Shown here in pieces: positions 24,960 to 33,444 of a DNA stretch of 64,000 nt. The position numbers and the translations under genes were made by a program. Positions within the stretch are counted from its first letter, which is position 1; every line of letters begins with the position of its first letter. Below the pieces are notes generated by a model. That model saw only the letters and a program-made list of their open reading frames with translations, ran no database searches and had not been told where the DNA came from. Source of the stretch: JAJDNH01 sp964552395 (GTDB lineage: Bacteria > Acidobacteriota > Thermoanaerobaculia > Thermoanaerobaculales > Sulfomarinibacteraceae); assembly GCA_964552395.1 (NCBI GenBank), contig CAZKGM010000001.1, positions 248,001 through 312,000 on the forward strand. Direction: 5' to 3'.

Positions 24960-25916
24960 TCATGACTTCCCCCTTACCATCTCCTGGAGCCCATCGCCGA
25001 TGAGGGCGAGCGAGATGACCAGTACAGCGATAGCGAGGCCTGGGAACGTGGCGAGCCACCAGGCGTCGGCAAGGACCTGATGCCCCTGAGCGATCAGCGA
25101 TCCCCATGTGGGAGTGGAGGGTGGGATGCCGAGGCCGAGGAAGGACAGTGTCGCCTCGGCGAGGACGAGATCTCCCATGCGAAGAGCGGCGTCCTGAGAC
25201 ACGGGCCCAGCGAGGTTGGGGACGTAGTGCAACCCCCAGATGCGGTACCAGGGGCTACCTGCGGTGCGGGCCGCGAGAATGAACGGACGTTGGCGCAGCG
25301 ACAGAACCTGTCCTCTGACCAGGCGCGCCAGACCCATCCAGGAGCTGAACCCGAGTACCGGTACGAGGAGGGCCGGGCCGGGGCGGAAGAGAGTGACACA
25401 CAGAATCAGCAGAAAGAGAATCGGAAAGGCGAGGAGGGCGTCGACGAGGCGCATCAGGATCGCGTCCGTGACCCGCCCGCCGGTGGCCGCCACGAGGCCG
25501 ATACCGAGCCCGAAAACCAGGGCCACGAGCAGGCTGAGTGAGGCCACCGCGAGGGAAATCCGGCCGCCTTCCAGGCACTCGAGGAGGAGGTCGCGGCCGA
25601 AGCGGTCACTGCCAAGCCAGAAGCGGTGAGAGCTGACCGAAGAGACCTCGCCGTGCGGCAGCCTCGTTTCCCGCTTACCGGGGCCGAAGACCGTGACGAA
25701 CTCGGCCGCTACCTTCACCTTCTGCGACACCAGAACCGTGCCGTCGGTCAGGCAGACGGCTGTGGCCCGGGCTGTCGGCGGCAGCAGGGCGGAGCGCGCC
25801 GGGTCGTTGCCGGGCAACGCCGGCAGCAGGAGCGGGCCCAGCGTGCAGGCGGCGACGAGAACGGCGGCGCCGCCAAGACCGGCCCTGAGCCGCCGAGGCA
25901 GCCCTCCATCGTTCAT
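24960..25916 (-). CDS. peptide/nickel-type ABC transporter permease (DppC-like)
   Basis: A 318-residue inner-membrane permease. The N-terminal helix is followed by a hydrophilic stretch of about 60 residues, then the WLGSDRFGRDLL motif that begins the BPD_transp_1 domain, six helices in all, and the EAA-loop region (RTAGSPWYRIW). The first periplasmic segment (about residues 40-90) is longer than usual and strand-rich, so it may carry a small extra domain. The start ATG overlaps the stop of the partner permease by 4 bp. It is the last gene of a binding protein, DppB, DppC operon that lacks ATPase genes. Confidence 0.88.
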   Translation of the reverse strand: MNDGGLPRRLRAGLGGAAVLVAACTLGPLLLPALPGNDPARSALLPPTARATAVCLTDGTVLVSQKVKVAAEFVTVFGPGKRETRLPHGEVSSVSSHRFWLGSDRFGRDLLLECLEGGRISLAVASLSLLVALVFGLGIGLVAATGGRVTDAILMRLVDALLAFPILFLLILCVTLFRPGPALLVPVLGFSSWMGLARLVRGQVLSLRQRPFILAARTAGSPWYRIWGLHYVPNLAGPVSQDAALRMGDLVLAEATLSFLGLGIPPSTPTWGSLIAQGHQVLADAWWLATFPGLAIAVLVISLALIGDGLQEMVRGKS

Positions 25917-26881
25917 TCTTGTCTCCGCGAGCGCGGGTCGGCCACCATGTAGAGCAGGTCGGCGATGAGGTTGCCGGCAATCACGGCAAGGGTCGCCAAC
26001 AGGGTTGTAGCCAGGATCACGGGTACATCTCGCGCCCACGCGGCGGTCCACATCACTCGCCCCATTCCCGGCCAGGAGAAGATCACCTCGACCACCAGCG
26101 AGCCAGAGACGAGGAATGGGAGTGACAGGCCGAAGACGGTGATCACCGGCAACAGTGCGGGACGCATGGCGTGGAGCCAGAGGATGCGCCGCCGCGAGAC
26201 TCCCCGTGCCTCGGCGGCAAGGAGATAGCGGGCGGAACGGATGTCGAGGAGGGTCGAGCGCAGGTAGCGTGCAGTGCCGGCGGCGCCGATCAAGCCGAGA
26301 GTTCCCGCTGGAAGGACGAGGTGACGCAAGAGGTCGACGAACCGGGCACCTGCACCGAGGGCGGCGGCATCCACCGAGTGCATGTGGGACGACGGCAGCC
26401 ACCCGAGGGTGACGGAAAACAGCAGAATGACGAGCCCGGCCAGCCAGAATGATGGCAGGCCGTAGAGACCGACGCTCGCGACGGTCGTCAGACGGTCGAG
26501 CCAGGAGTGCGGTCGCCCTGCGGCAAGAAGGGCGAGGGCCGTACCCAGTAGGAGGTCGATCAGCAGCGCCGTGCCGGCGAGCAGGACGGTGGGCGGCAAG
26601 GCTCGACCGACGACCGTTCGCACCGGCTGACGGTAGAGAAAGGAGACCCCCAGATCACCGCGCGCGAGCGAGCTCAGCCAGCGCAGATACTGAAGGTGCG
26701 GGGGGAGATCCAGGCCGTACCGCTCCCGAATCTCCTGGCGTGCCTGCGGTGTCAGCCTTGGGTTGTCGATGAGGTCCGCCACCGAGCCCGGCACAGCATG
26801 AACGACGACGAAGGTGAGAGTTGCCACCAGCCACAGGAGGGGGATGGTAGCGGCAAGGCGGCGGCCCAGTACCCGGAGCAC
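25913..26881 (-). CDS. peptide/nickel-type ABC transporter permease (DppB-like)
   Basis: A 322-residue permease with the typical DppB start (first helix then VVHAVPGSV), the RYGLDLPPHLQYLRWL segment, six membrane helices and the EAA loop (EARGVSRRRIL) that contacts an ATPase. The start is GTG. It pairs with the following DppC-like gene (4-bp overlap) and follows the binding-protein gene by 35 bp. Together they would import oligopeptides or a related solute, with energy from ATPase subunits encoded elsewhere. Confidence 0.9.
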   Translation of the reverse strand: MLRVLGRRLAATIPLLWLVATLTFVVVHAVPGSVADLIDNPRLTPQARQEIRERYGLDLPPHLQYLRWLSSLARGDLGVSFLYRQPVRTVVGRALPPTVLLAGTALLIDLLLGTALALLAAGRPHSWLDRLTTVASVGLYGLPSFWLAGLVILLFSVTLGWLPSSHMHSVDAAALGAGARFVDLLRHLVLPAGTLGLIGAAGTARYLRSTLLDIRSARYLLAAEARGVSRRRILWLHAMRPALLPVITVFGLSLPFLVSGSLVVEVIFSWPGMGRVMWTAAWARDVPVILATTLLATLAVIAGNLIADLLYMVADPRSRRQE

Positions 26882-26916
26882 GGCTCAGCCTGCAGTGGCG
26901 GTGAACGCGAGCGCAG

Positions 26917-28551
26917 TCAGCGCGCGGGCTCTGAGACGTACCATTCGTCGATGTTGAAGTACGGCGTGGCGTCGTTGATGACAGCGTCGCGAACGCGCAC
27001 GTTGAGACCGTCCAGACGATCCCCCTCGTAAAGAAAGGTGTACGGCAGGTCGGCGGTGATCAGCGTTTGGATGCGGTCGTAGATTGGCTTGCGTGCGGCG
27101 AGAGTTGGGGTCATGCGGGCGCGCTCGATCAAGCGATCGACCTCGGGGTTGCTGTACCCGCCCCAGTTGTAGGTTGGCTCGCCGCGTTTGGGAGAGTGCC
27201 ACAGCGGTTCGAGGTCGACCTGAGTTCCTTCCCGCCAGGCGTTGACGTAGGCGTCGAACTTCCCGTGCTCCAGCTGTGACAGCATTGAGCCCCACTCGAT
27301 GAAGCGTGGTGTCACCTGAACCCCGATGGTCCTCAACTGATCCCGAATGAGCAGGCAGATGTCCTCGCGAACCTCGTTGCCGGCGTTGGTCATGATCTCG
27401 ACCGTCAGTGGGTGGCCGTTGCGGTCGAGTACGCCGTCGCCGTCATGGTCCTTCCATCCAGCATCGGCCAGCAGCCGACGTGCGGTCACGGGGTCGAAGC
27501 GGGGCGCCGAGAGATTATGGTTGAAGGCCCACATCGTGGACAGGATCGGCCCGAGAGAGGGTCGTCCGAACCCCCGCAGCTCGGTGTCGAGGATCGCGGT
27601 CCGGTTGATCGCTGCAGTCAGGGCCTGCCGAACCCTCAGGTCATTGAACGGCGCCCTGCGCAGGTTCCAGCCGACGTAGGCGTAGCTGCGGTCGGGGAAG
27701 CTGATCAGCTGGAGGCGGGGGTGACTGCGGACGTGCTCCGCCTCTCGCGGCGGAATTCCCTCCATGAAGTCGATCGCACCGGTCTTGAGCTGCGTGAGAA
27801 GGTTGCTCTGATCAGGCAGGATGCGCCAAACCATGCGGTCCAGGCGGGGATGGTCATGTCGCCAGTAGTAGGGATTGCGGTCGAGGATGAACTGTTGCTG
27901 TGGGCTGTTAGAGGCCAGCTTGAAGGGTCCGGCGCTGAGGGCGTGGGCCGCCCAGTCGGTGCGCTCCCATTGTGAGAACGGGATCTGCTCCCAGGCGTGA
28001 GCCGGGATGATCTCGCCTTCGTTGGCGTCCATGATCTGGTACGGGTAGGTGCGTGTGAAACGAAAGACGACTGTGTGTGGGTCGACTGCGTTGACCGAAG
28101 CGATGGATCCCTTGCTTTCCATGGCGCTCCAGCCCAGCTCGTCCGACGTCTGTGCCATCCACGAGAACACGACGTCTCTGGCTGTGACAGGGACCCCGTC
28201 GCTCCACCTGGCGTCCTTTCTGAGGTGGAACGTGAGAGTCAAGCCGCGGTCCGAGAACTCCCAGGAGGTTGCCAGCCCTGGCTCGAAGGTCGGGGGGTGG
28301 TCTCGGTAGTCGACCTGCTCTACGGCCAGGGTCGGGTAGAGGATCGTCAGAACGTCTTCGGAGGTTGCAGTGTCGGTGAGGTACGGATTCCAGTTTTCGA
28401 CTCCGGTCAGGGTGCCGACCACCACTGAGCCGCCTTGATGAGATCCCGTCGCTCGTACCGGCGTTGGCCGGGGGGAGGGGGTGGGGGCGGTTCCCTGACC
28501 ACAGGATAGGGACGCGAGAGCGACCGCAACCAAGATGAGATACCGACGCAT
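26917..28551 (-). CDS. peptide-type ABC transporter substrate-binding lipoprotein (SBP_bac_5)
   Basis: A 544-residue family 5 solute-binding protein. Residues 1-17 form a lipoprotein signal with lipobox SLSC, and a Pro/Thr-rich linker follows. The family pattern is visible: Y-P-T-L near residue 70, TFHLRKDARWSDG, the LRVRQALTAAINR segment, and a C-terminal lobe ending in YFNIDEWYVSEP. It would capture peptides or another oligomeric solute and deliver them to the two permeases encoded immediately downstream. The ATG start follows a GGGGG site; longer in-frame starts run into the divergent purH control region. Confidence 0.9.
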   Translation of the reverse strand: MRRYLILVAVALASLSCGQGTAPTPSPRPTPVRATGSHQGGSVVVGTLTGVENWNPYLTDTATSEDVLTILYPTLAVEQVDYRDHPPTFEPGLATSWEFSDRGLTLTFHLRKDARWSDGVPVTARDVVFSWMAQTSDELGWSAMESKGSIASVNAVDPHTVVFRFTRTYPYQIMDANEGEIIPAHAWEQIPFSQWERTDWAAHALSAGPFKLASNSPQQQFILDRNPYYWRHDHPRLDRMVWRILPDQSNLLTQLKTGAIDFMEGIPPREAEHVRSHPRLQLISFPDRSYAYVGWNLRRAPFNDLRVRQALTAAINRTAILDTELRGFGRPSLGPILSTMWAFNHNLSAPRFDPVTARRLLADAGWKDHDGDGVLDRNGHPLTVEIMTNAGNEVREDICLLIRDQLRTIGVQVTPRFIEWGSMLSQLEHGKFDAYVNAWREGTQVDLEPLWHSPKRGEPTYNWGGYSNPEVDRLIERARMTPTLAARKPIYDRIQTLITADLPYTFLYEGDRLDGLNVRVRDAVINDATPYFNIDEWYVSEPAR

Positions 28552-28620
28552 GGCGACCCCCAGTTTTCGTCTTCCCCGAAGATACCAGAACAGCGACCGA
28601 CGGATGGTTGTCGTTCGCGG

Positions 28621-28626
28621 TACAAT
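28621..28626 (+). promoter_or_regulatory. -10 element of the purH promoter
   Basis: TACAAT lies 29 nt before the purH ATG. Unlike several other genes here, purH has a leader with a strong GGAGG site (28646-28650), so it is not leaderless. No purine-responsive riboswitch fold was recognised in the short leader. Confidence 0.5.
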
Positions 28627-28655
28627 CCGCGGACCCCGGGGGGACGGAGGTGAGA

Positions 28656-30191
28656 ATGGACAAGGTCGCGCTGATATCGGTTTCGGACAAGAGGGACCTC
28701 GAGCGCCTTGGGCCGGGCCTGGCTCGCCTCGGGTGGACTCTGGTTTCGACCGGCGGTACTGCAAAGAGCTTGCGAGAGGCCGGCTGTCAGGTCGTCGACG
28801 TGAGTGCGCACACGGGCTCCCCAGAGGTTCTCGGTGGTCGTGTCAAGACTCTGCATCCAAAAGTATTTGCTGGAATCCTTGCAGCGCCGAGCGAGGATCA
28901 TGTTGCGCAGCTGGAGATGCTCGGCGTGCCTCCGATCGATCTCGTGGTCGTCAACCTGTATCCATTCCGCGACACCGTGGCGCGCGACGGTGTAAGTCTC
29001 GCTGAGGCGGTAGAGAAGATCGACATCGGCGGACCGAGCCTGTTGCGGGCGGCGGCGAAGAACTCCGCCCGGGTGACCGTCGTGGTCGACCCGGACGACT
29101 ACGCCGAGGTGCTGGGGGAGCTTGCGGTAGGCGGGCCTTCGCCGGAGACGCGACAGCGCCTGGCGCTGAAGGCGTTTCGACATACGGCCGCCTACGACGC
29201 GGCGATCTCGGCCGCACTGCCCCGGCTGATGGGTGAGGGACAGTGGCTGGGTGCCGCCGTCGCGGAGCGGCTGCTGGTGAGTGAGGAGGTTCCGCTGAGA
29301 TACGGTGAGAACCCACACCAGTGGGGTCGCCTCCTGCGCTTGTCGCCGGCCGCCGGCCTGGCCGGAGCCACGCAGCTGCAGGGTAAAGACCTCTCCTACA
29401 ACAATCTGGGCGACACCAGTGGCGCGTGGCGGCTGGTCTGGGACCTGCCCGGGCCGGGCGTGGTCGTGATCAAGCACGCCAACCCCTGCGGCGTGGGCCT
29501 CGACGAGAGCATGGAGACCGCCTTTCGCAAGGCGCGGGAAACAGACCCGATCTCTGCATTCGGCGGCGTCGTGGCGGCGAACCGCCCGGTGGATGCTGCG
29601 TTCGCCGAGGCGGTGGTCGAGCAGTTTGCCGAGGTGGTCATCGCACCCGTCGTGGCTGCCGCTGCCAAGGAGATTTTCGCTCGCAAGAAGAACCTGCGTG
29701 TCCTGGAGGCGGCGAAGACCGCGGACGATGACGTTGTACTGCGCTCCATGGATGGCGGTTTCCTTCTCCAGCAGGCGGACCGTGGCTGGGAAGGCGAGGA
29801 GTGGCGTCAGGTGACCGCCCGGGCGGTAACCGAGACGGAGACAGGTGCTCTCGAGCTCGCATGGCGCGTGGCCAAGCACGTGTCCTCCAATGCGATCGTT
29901 GTTGGTGTGAGGGACCGCATCCTGGGCATCGGCGCGGGCCAGATGAGCCGGGTGGATGCTGCGAGAATTGCCGTAGCCAAGGCACGCGAGATCGGGCACG
30001 CTCTCACCGGGAGTGTGGCGGCATCCGATGCTTTCTTCCCATTCCCGGATGGCATCGAGGAGCTCGCCGAGGCGGGGGTGACCGCGGTCATCCAGCCGGG
30101 AGGCTCGATTCGCGACGCCCAGGTGATCGAGGCGGCGGACACCCTCGGCGTGGCAATGATCTTCACTGGACGTCGCCACTTCCGGCACTGA
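28656..30191 (+). CDS. purH: bifunctional AICAR transformylase / IMP cyclohydrolase
   Basis: A 511-residue PurH carrying out the last two steps of de novo IMP synthesis in the cytosol. The N-terminal IMP cyclohydrolase domain starts with VALISVSDK and has STGGTAKSL, GGRVKTLHPK and NLYPFRDTV. The C-terminal transformylase domain has RYGENPHQ, the catalytic Lys-His in IKHANPCG, DPISAFGG and the terminal QPGGSIRD. Length matches the family. The ATG follows GGAGGTGAGA. No other purine genes are adjacent. Confidence 0.97.
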   Translation: MDKVALISVSDKRDLERLGPGLARLGWTLVSTGGTAKSLREAGCQVVDVSAHTGSPEVLGGRVKTLHPKVFAGILAAPSEDHVAQLEMLGVPPIDLVVVNLYPFRDTVARDGVSLAEAVEKIDIGGPSLLRAAAKNSARVTVVVDPDDYAEVLGELAVGGPSPETRQRLALKAFRHTAAYDAAISAALPRLMGEGQWLGAAVAERLLVSEEVPLRYGENPHQWGRLLRLSPAAGLAGATQLQGKDLSYNNLGDTSGAWRLVWDLPGPGVVVIKHANPCGVGLDESMETAFRKARETDPISAFGGVVAANRPVDAAFAEAVVEQFAEVVIAPVVAAAAKEIFARKKNLRVLEAAKTADDDVVLRSMDGGFLLQQADRGWEGEEWRQVTARAVTETETGALELAWRVAKHVSSNAIVVGVRDRILGIGAGQMSRVDAARIAVAKAREIGHALTGSVAASDAFFPFPDGIEELAEAGVTAVIQPGGSIRDAQVIEAADTLGVAMIFTGRRHFRH

Positions 30192-30271
30192 GGCCGAAGT
30201 GAGCGGTGGTACCATGAGGCGGTACCGGAAGACCCGGCGGAGATCCGCGGAGTAGCTCGAGGAGGTTGGCA

Positions 30272-30676
30272 ATGGAGGGGGAGGCAAAGCCGACAGTCGT
30301 GTTGCGGTATCGAGACGGAGAGGCGCTGCGGTGCGAGCTGGACGAGGAGTTCACCCCCGGCAATCCCTCGATCACGGTGCGGCTGCCGGACGAGAGGCTG
30401 ACCACCATTTCACTCGAGGATCTGAAGGCAGTGTTCTTCCTCAAGGACCCACGCCGGCGGCAGGTCGAGCTCGACTACGGCCTGGCGCCGTCCAAAGCAC
30501 CACAGGGTGCTGAGGCCACGGTCGTGTTCTTCGACGGTGAGATCATCCGTGGACGCATCGGCCGCTACTCGCTCAAGGACCTCGGCTTCTTTCTCTACCC
30601 GACCGCGACGGAAAGCAACAACGAGCGCATCTTCGTTGTCGCGACGGCCCTCAGCTCGCTGGCGCTGGAGGGCTGA
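30272..30676 (+). CDS. small conserved protein with two similar halves (DUF6982-like)
   Basis: A 134-residue soluble protein without signal or membrane segment. It appears to be an internal duplication. The first half has VVLRYRDGEALRCEL followed by a segment ending LKAVFFLKD; the second has VVFFDGEIIRGRI followed by one ending VATALSSLAL. Each half looks like a small beta-barrel of the 'fetch a strand, RDGE turn' type seen in acidobacterial DUF6982 proteins, sometimes near PilZ domains. ATG at 30272 is chosen because GAGGAGG lies 6 nt upstream; a TTG two codons earlier has no spacing. Function unknown, possibly ligand binding or regulation. Confidence 0.65.
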   Translation: MEGEAKPTVVLRYRDGEALRCELDEEFTPGNPSITVRLPDERLTTISLEDLKAVFFLKDPRRRQVELDYGLAPSKAPQGAEATVVFFDGEIIRGRIGRYSLKDLGFFLYPTATESNNERIFVVATALSSLALEG

Positions 30677-30683
30677 GCCGGCG

Positions 30684-31370
30684 GTGGCGAAACTGGCGAG
30701 CCCACTCTCCGCCGGCGGTCTCCTGCGTGGCGTGGCGGCGGCGGCAGCCGCCTTCGGTGTTGCGCTGGCAGTCCAAGCTGCGACGCCCGCCGACGGGCTC
30801 CAACTCCTGACCGAGCTGGGAGAGCGGCTGCGATCGCAGCCGGTCTGGACGGCGACCTATCGGCAGGAGTATGTGGCCGCCGGCATGGCGTCCGGGGAGC
30901 GCGCTGCGGGCACCGTATGGCTCGGGTGGCCGGACCGGGCGCTGTTTGTCACCGGCGAGCCCCCAATCCGGGTCATGGGGCTGGAGGGCCGCCACGTCCG
31001 CTTGCTCGACCACGAAATGTCGACCTGCGAGGAGCACGAGCTGACAGACGAGGAGTGGCAGCGGGTTCCCCTCATGGCGGTGCTGGATCCAACCACGGCG
31101 GTGGAACGGTTCTTCGTCGCCTCGCCGGCGCCCCGGCGACTGACGCTCGCCCCGCGCAGACCAGGCGGCGTCGCCCGTGTGGAGGTGCAGCTCGGCGACG
31201 ACGGGCTGCCGGTCGTCGTAACGGTGATCGATCCGCAGGGCGCCCGGAACCGCTTTGACTTCAGAGGGTGGCACGGAGCAAAAGGGCCTCCCAAGGGTGA
31301 GTGGCTTCCGGCACCGATGAAGGGCATGGTCTGTGAGGAGCTGGATGACAGGTCACCTGATCCAGGCTAA
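30684..31370 (+). CDS. LolA-like periplasmic protein
   Basis: A 228-residue protein with an Ala-rich signal peptide (residues 1-33, ending VQAA). The body resembles the LolA/LolB lipoprotein-carrier fold: RLRSQPVWTATYRQEY, then a SGERAAGTVWLGWPDRALF segment matching the 'G.l.f..P..lr' strand, then repeated beta strands. LolA moves lipoproteins across the periplasm, but distant paralogues of this type may carry other lipids. GTG start 7 nt after the preceding stop, with weak ribosome site. The promoter of the next gene lies within its last 25 bp. Confidence 0.65.
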   Translation: MAKLASPLSAGGLLRGVAAAAAAFGVALAVQAATPADGLQLLTELGERLRSQPVWTATYRQEYVAAGMASGERAAGTVWLGWPDRALFVTGEPPIRVMGLEGRHVRLLDHEMSTCEEHELTDEEWQRVPLMAVLDPTTAVERFFVASPAPRRLTLAPRRPGGVARVEVQLGDDGLPVVVTVIDPQGARNRFDFRGWHGAKGPPKGEWLPAPMKGMVCEELDDRSPDPG

Positions 31371-31373
31371 ACT
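31345..31373 (+). promoter_or_regulatory. leaderless promoter of the polyprenyl diphosphate synthase gene, inside the LolA-like gene end
   Basis: ATGACA (31345-31350, five of six matches to TTGACA), a 17-bp spacer and TAAACT (31368-31373) lie exactly six bases before the GTG start at 31380. No Shine-Dalgarno sequence is present. The whole promoter sits within the 3' end of the preceding coding sequence. Confidence 0.65.
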
Positions 31374-31379
31374 CTCGCG

Positions 31380-32387
31380 GTGACCGCAAACGTCTACTCT
31401 CTTCGCCAGCGGCAGCAGATTCGCGAGGTTTTTGGGGCGGTTGGTCCACGTCTGAAGGACGTCGAGGCGTTCCTCGGACGCGAGCTCGAGCACGCCCTCC
31501 CACTGGTGGGGAAGGTAGCCGGGTACGTTCTCGGCAGTGGCGGCAAGCGGATTCGTCCGGCGTTGGTGCTGCTGATCAGCAAGATGCTGGGCTACACGGG
31601 TGAGCGAGACGTTCGATACGCATCGGTAGTCGAGCTGATCCACACCGCCACCCTGATCCATGACGACATCATCGACGGCTCGGACCTCCGCCGCGGACGT
31701 CCGACCGCCAACCGCAAGTGGGGCAATCAAACTACTGTTCTGGTCGGTGACTGGCTCTACACGCGAACCATGGACCTGTCGCTGGAGCTCGGAGACGTCC
31801 AGGTGATGCGCGTCCTGACTGCGGCGACCCTGCAGATGATCGAGGGTGAGATCCTGGCCGACCAAGTGCGAAGGCGGTTGGACCTGGACGAGACCACCTA
31901 CATGGACATCACGCGACGCAAGACCGCCGAGCTGTTCGCGGCGGCCTGTGCCTTGCCGGCTCTTTTCCAGCCGTCAACACTTCACCTGACCGACGGGCTG
32001 GCCGCCTTTGGTCGTAACATCGGCCTGTGCTTCCAACTCATCGATGACGCCCTCGACTTTACGTCCTCTCGCTCCGAGCTGGGCAAGCCGGTGATGGCGG
32101 ACCTTCGCGAGGGGCGGCTCACCCTGCCGATGATCCTCCTTCTGCCGCGGCTCAGTCACGACAGGAGGAGACGGATCGAGGATGTTGTCGCCACGGGAGA
32201 GTTCTCATCGGTATCGGAGCGAGAGGTTCTCGAGATGGTTACAACCTCCGGGGTTCTCTCAGACGTTTACCGCCGCGCGGCCGGCTACGCGGACCAGGCG
32301 GTCGAGCTGGCCGAGCATTTCCCCAAGGGGGCCGAGAGAGATGCCCTCACCAGGGTGGCGGCGCTGCTCCTCGATCGCCGGAGCTGA
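31380..32387 (+). CDS. trans-polyprenyl diphosphate synthase (IspB-like)
   Basis: A 335-residue head-to-tail isoprenyl diphosphate synthase that extends FPP/GPP with IPP. The first Asp-rich motif is HDDIIDGSDLRRGRPT and the second is LIDDALDF; GGKRIRP and the IEGE region are also present. Length and motif spacing fit long-chain (octaprenyl or similar) synthases, which supply the side chain of quinones or polyprenyl carriers. Such a chain could serve the UbiA-like phosphoribosyltransferase encoded at 22559. Product chain length cannot be read from the sequence. Confidence 0.9.
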   Translation: MTANVYSLRQRQQIREVFGAVGPRLKDVEAFLGRELEHALPLVGKVAGYVLGSGGKRIRPALVLLISKMLGYTGERDVRYASVVELIHTATLIHDDIIDGSDLRRGRPTANRKWGNQTTVLVGDWLYTRTMDLSLELGDVQVMRVLTAATLQMIEGEILADQVRRRLDLDETTYMDITRRKTAELFAAACALPALFQPSTLHLTDGLAAFGRNIGLCFQLIDDALDFTSSRSELGKPVMADLREGRLTLPMILLLPRLSHDRRRRIEDVVATGEFSSVSEREVLEMVTTSGVLSDVYRRAAGYADQAVELAEHFPKGAERDALTRVAALLLDRRS

Positions 32388-32448
32388 GCCGGTCGGGCTC
32401 GTGGTGCAGCCGCGAGCCGACCGTGCCGGCCGTAGGTGAGGATCTCCG

Positions 32449-33444
32449 GTGTCACAACCTCCTCCCGACCGAACCCGGGTGCGTTTCTGGTCAGAGCTGT
32501 CCGCCGGATCGAGGTGGCGTCTTCGGGTCGCGGCGGCCGTGGTTGCGATCATCTGCCTCCTCCTTCTGCTGCGAGGCTTCTACAGGCGGGAGCTGTACCA
32601 CCTGACCGGCGGTGCGGAGTGGATCTGGGTGACCGGCAAGGTGCAGGAGAAGCGTCCGACTGCAGCGCTCTTCTACGTTCCGCTCGATCTCCACGATCAT
32701 CCCGAGAGGGCCGTGGCAAAGGTCTGCGGAGATCGGCAGTACGTGCTCTGGATCAACGGTCAGCCGGCAGCGGCAGGAACCAACCGACCCCACTTCCAGC
32801 TCGATGTCGTACCGGTGACGGACATGCTGTCAGCGGGGCGCAACGTCATCGCCGTCGAGGTGCGCAGCCCGACCAGTGTCGGCGCTCTGCTGTTCTCCCT
32901 TGACCTCGAGCCGACCGTAGAGGGGCGCCGTGCCGGCGATCCCAAAGGACGCAACGTCCTGGTGTCGGGAAGTCGCTGGCGGGTCGTCGGCAGCTGGGGA
33001 CGGGGGGCGCCGTCAGTGATTCCGGAAGGCGCCCGCCCGCCCTGGGTCTGGGGCCGGCCGCCGGACCATCCGTGGTCTTACCCGATGCCTGTGCTCCACG
33101 ACCGACCCCTGGTCCAGGCCGTTGTGAGCGAGCCACGGCGCATCATGGCGGACTCGTTCACCCCCGTTTCTCCGGGAGTCTGGAGGGTGGATCTCGGCCA
33201 GGGCTTTTCCGGGCTCGTGTGGCTTGAGAGCGCCCGCGGGGCCTGGACCTGGAAGCAGGTCCGCGAGGTGTGGGGGGTGGCGCCGAACGGCGTCGACGGT
33301 CGGCACGTGGCGTTGGTGGCGATGCCGGGGGAGCACCGCTGGCTGTTCCCGGGACGGTTCGAGGGGCGATGGCTCGAGGTGGAGGGCGGTCACCCACCGG
33401 ACGCGATCGAGATCGTCGAGGCGATGGACACCCACGTCCGCTAG
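32449..33444 (+). CDS. membrane-anchored jelly-roll (rhamnosidase N-domain-like) protein
   Basis: A 331-residue protein with a short cytoplasmic N-terminus, one membrane helix at about residues 26-43 and an extracytoplasmic remainder. The region after the helix (WIWVTG, FYVPLDL, LWINGQPA, LSAGRNVIAVEV) follows the galactose-binding-like jelly-roll pattern found at the N-terminus of alpha-L-rhamnosidases and beta-galactosidases, but no catalytic barrel follows. A second beta-rich region (about 210-320) may repeat the fold. It could bind a cell-surface glycan. GTG start with GTGAGGA upstream. Its TAG shares the bases CTAG with the stop of the convergent gene. Confidence 0.6.
   Translation: MSQPPPDRTRVRFWSELSAGSRWRLRVAAAVVAIICLLLLLRGFYRRELYHLTGGAEWIWVTGKVQEKRPTAALFYVPLDLHDHPERAVAKVCGDRQYVLWINGQPAAAGTNRPHFQLDVVPVTDMLSAGRNVIAVEVRSPTSVGALLFSLDLEPTVEGRRAGDPKGRNVLVSGSRWRVVGSWGRGAPSVIPEGARPPWVWGRPPDHPWSYPMPVLHDRPLVQAVVSEPRRIMADSFTPVSPGVWRVDLGQGFSGLVWLESARGAWTWKQVREVWGVAPNGVDGRHVALVAMPGEHRWLFPGRFEGRWLEVEGGHPPDAIEIVEAMDTHVR

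Noticed and set aside
28552..28655. ZTP (pfl) riboswitch before purH
   Set aside because: The leader after the TACAAT box is only about 29 nt and lacks the conserved pfl core.
28407..30287. Long minus-strand frame of over 600 codons opposite purH
   Set aside because: It mirrors the codon structure of purH and of the binding-protein gene start, and has no family motif or ribosome site. GC-rich DNA gives such antisense frames.
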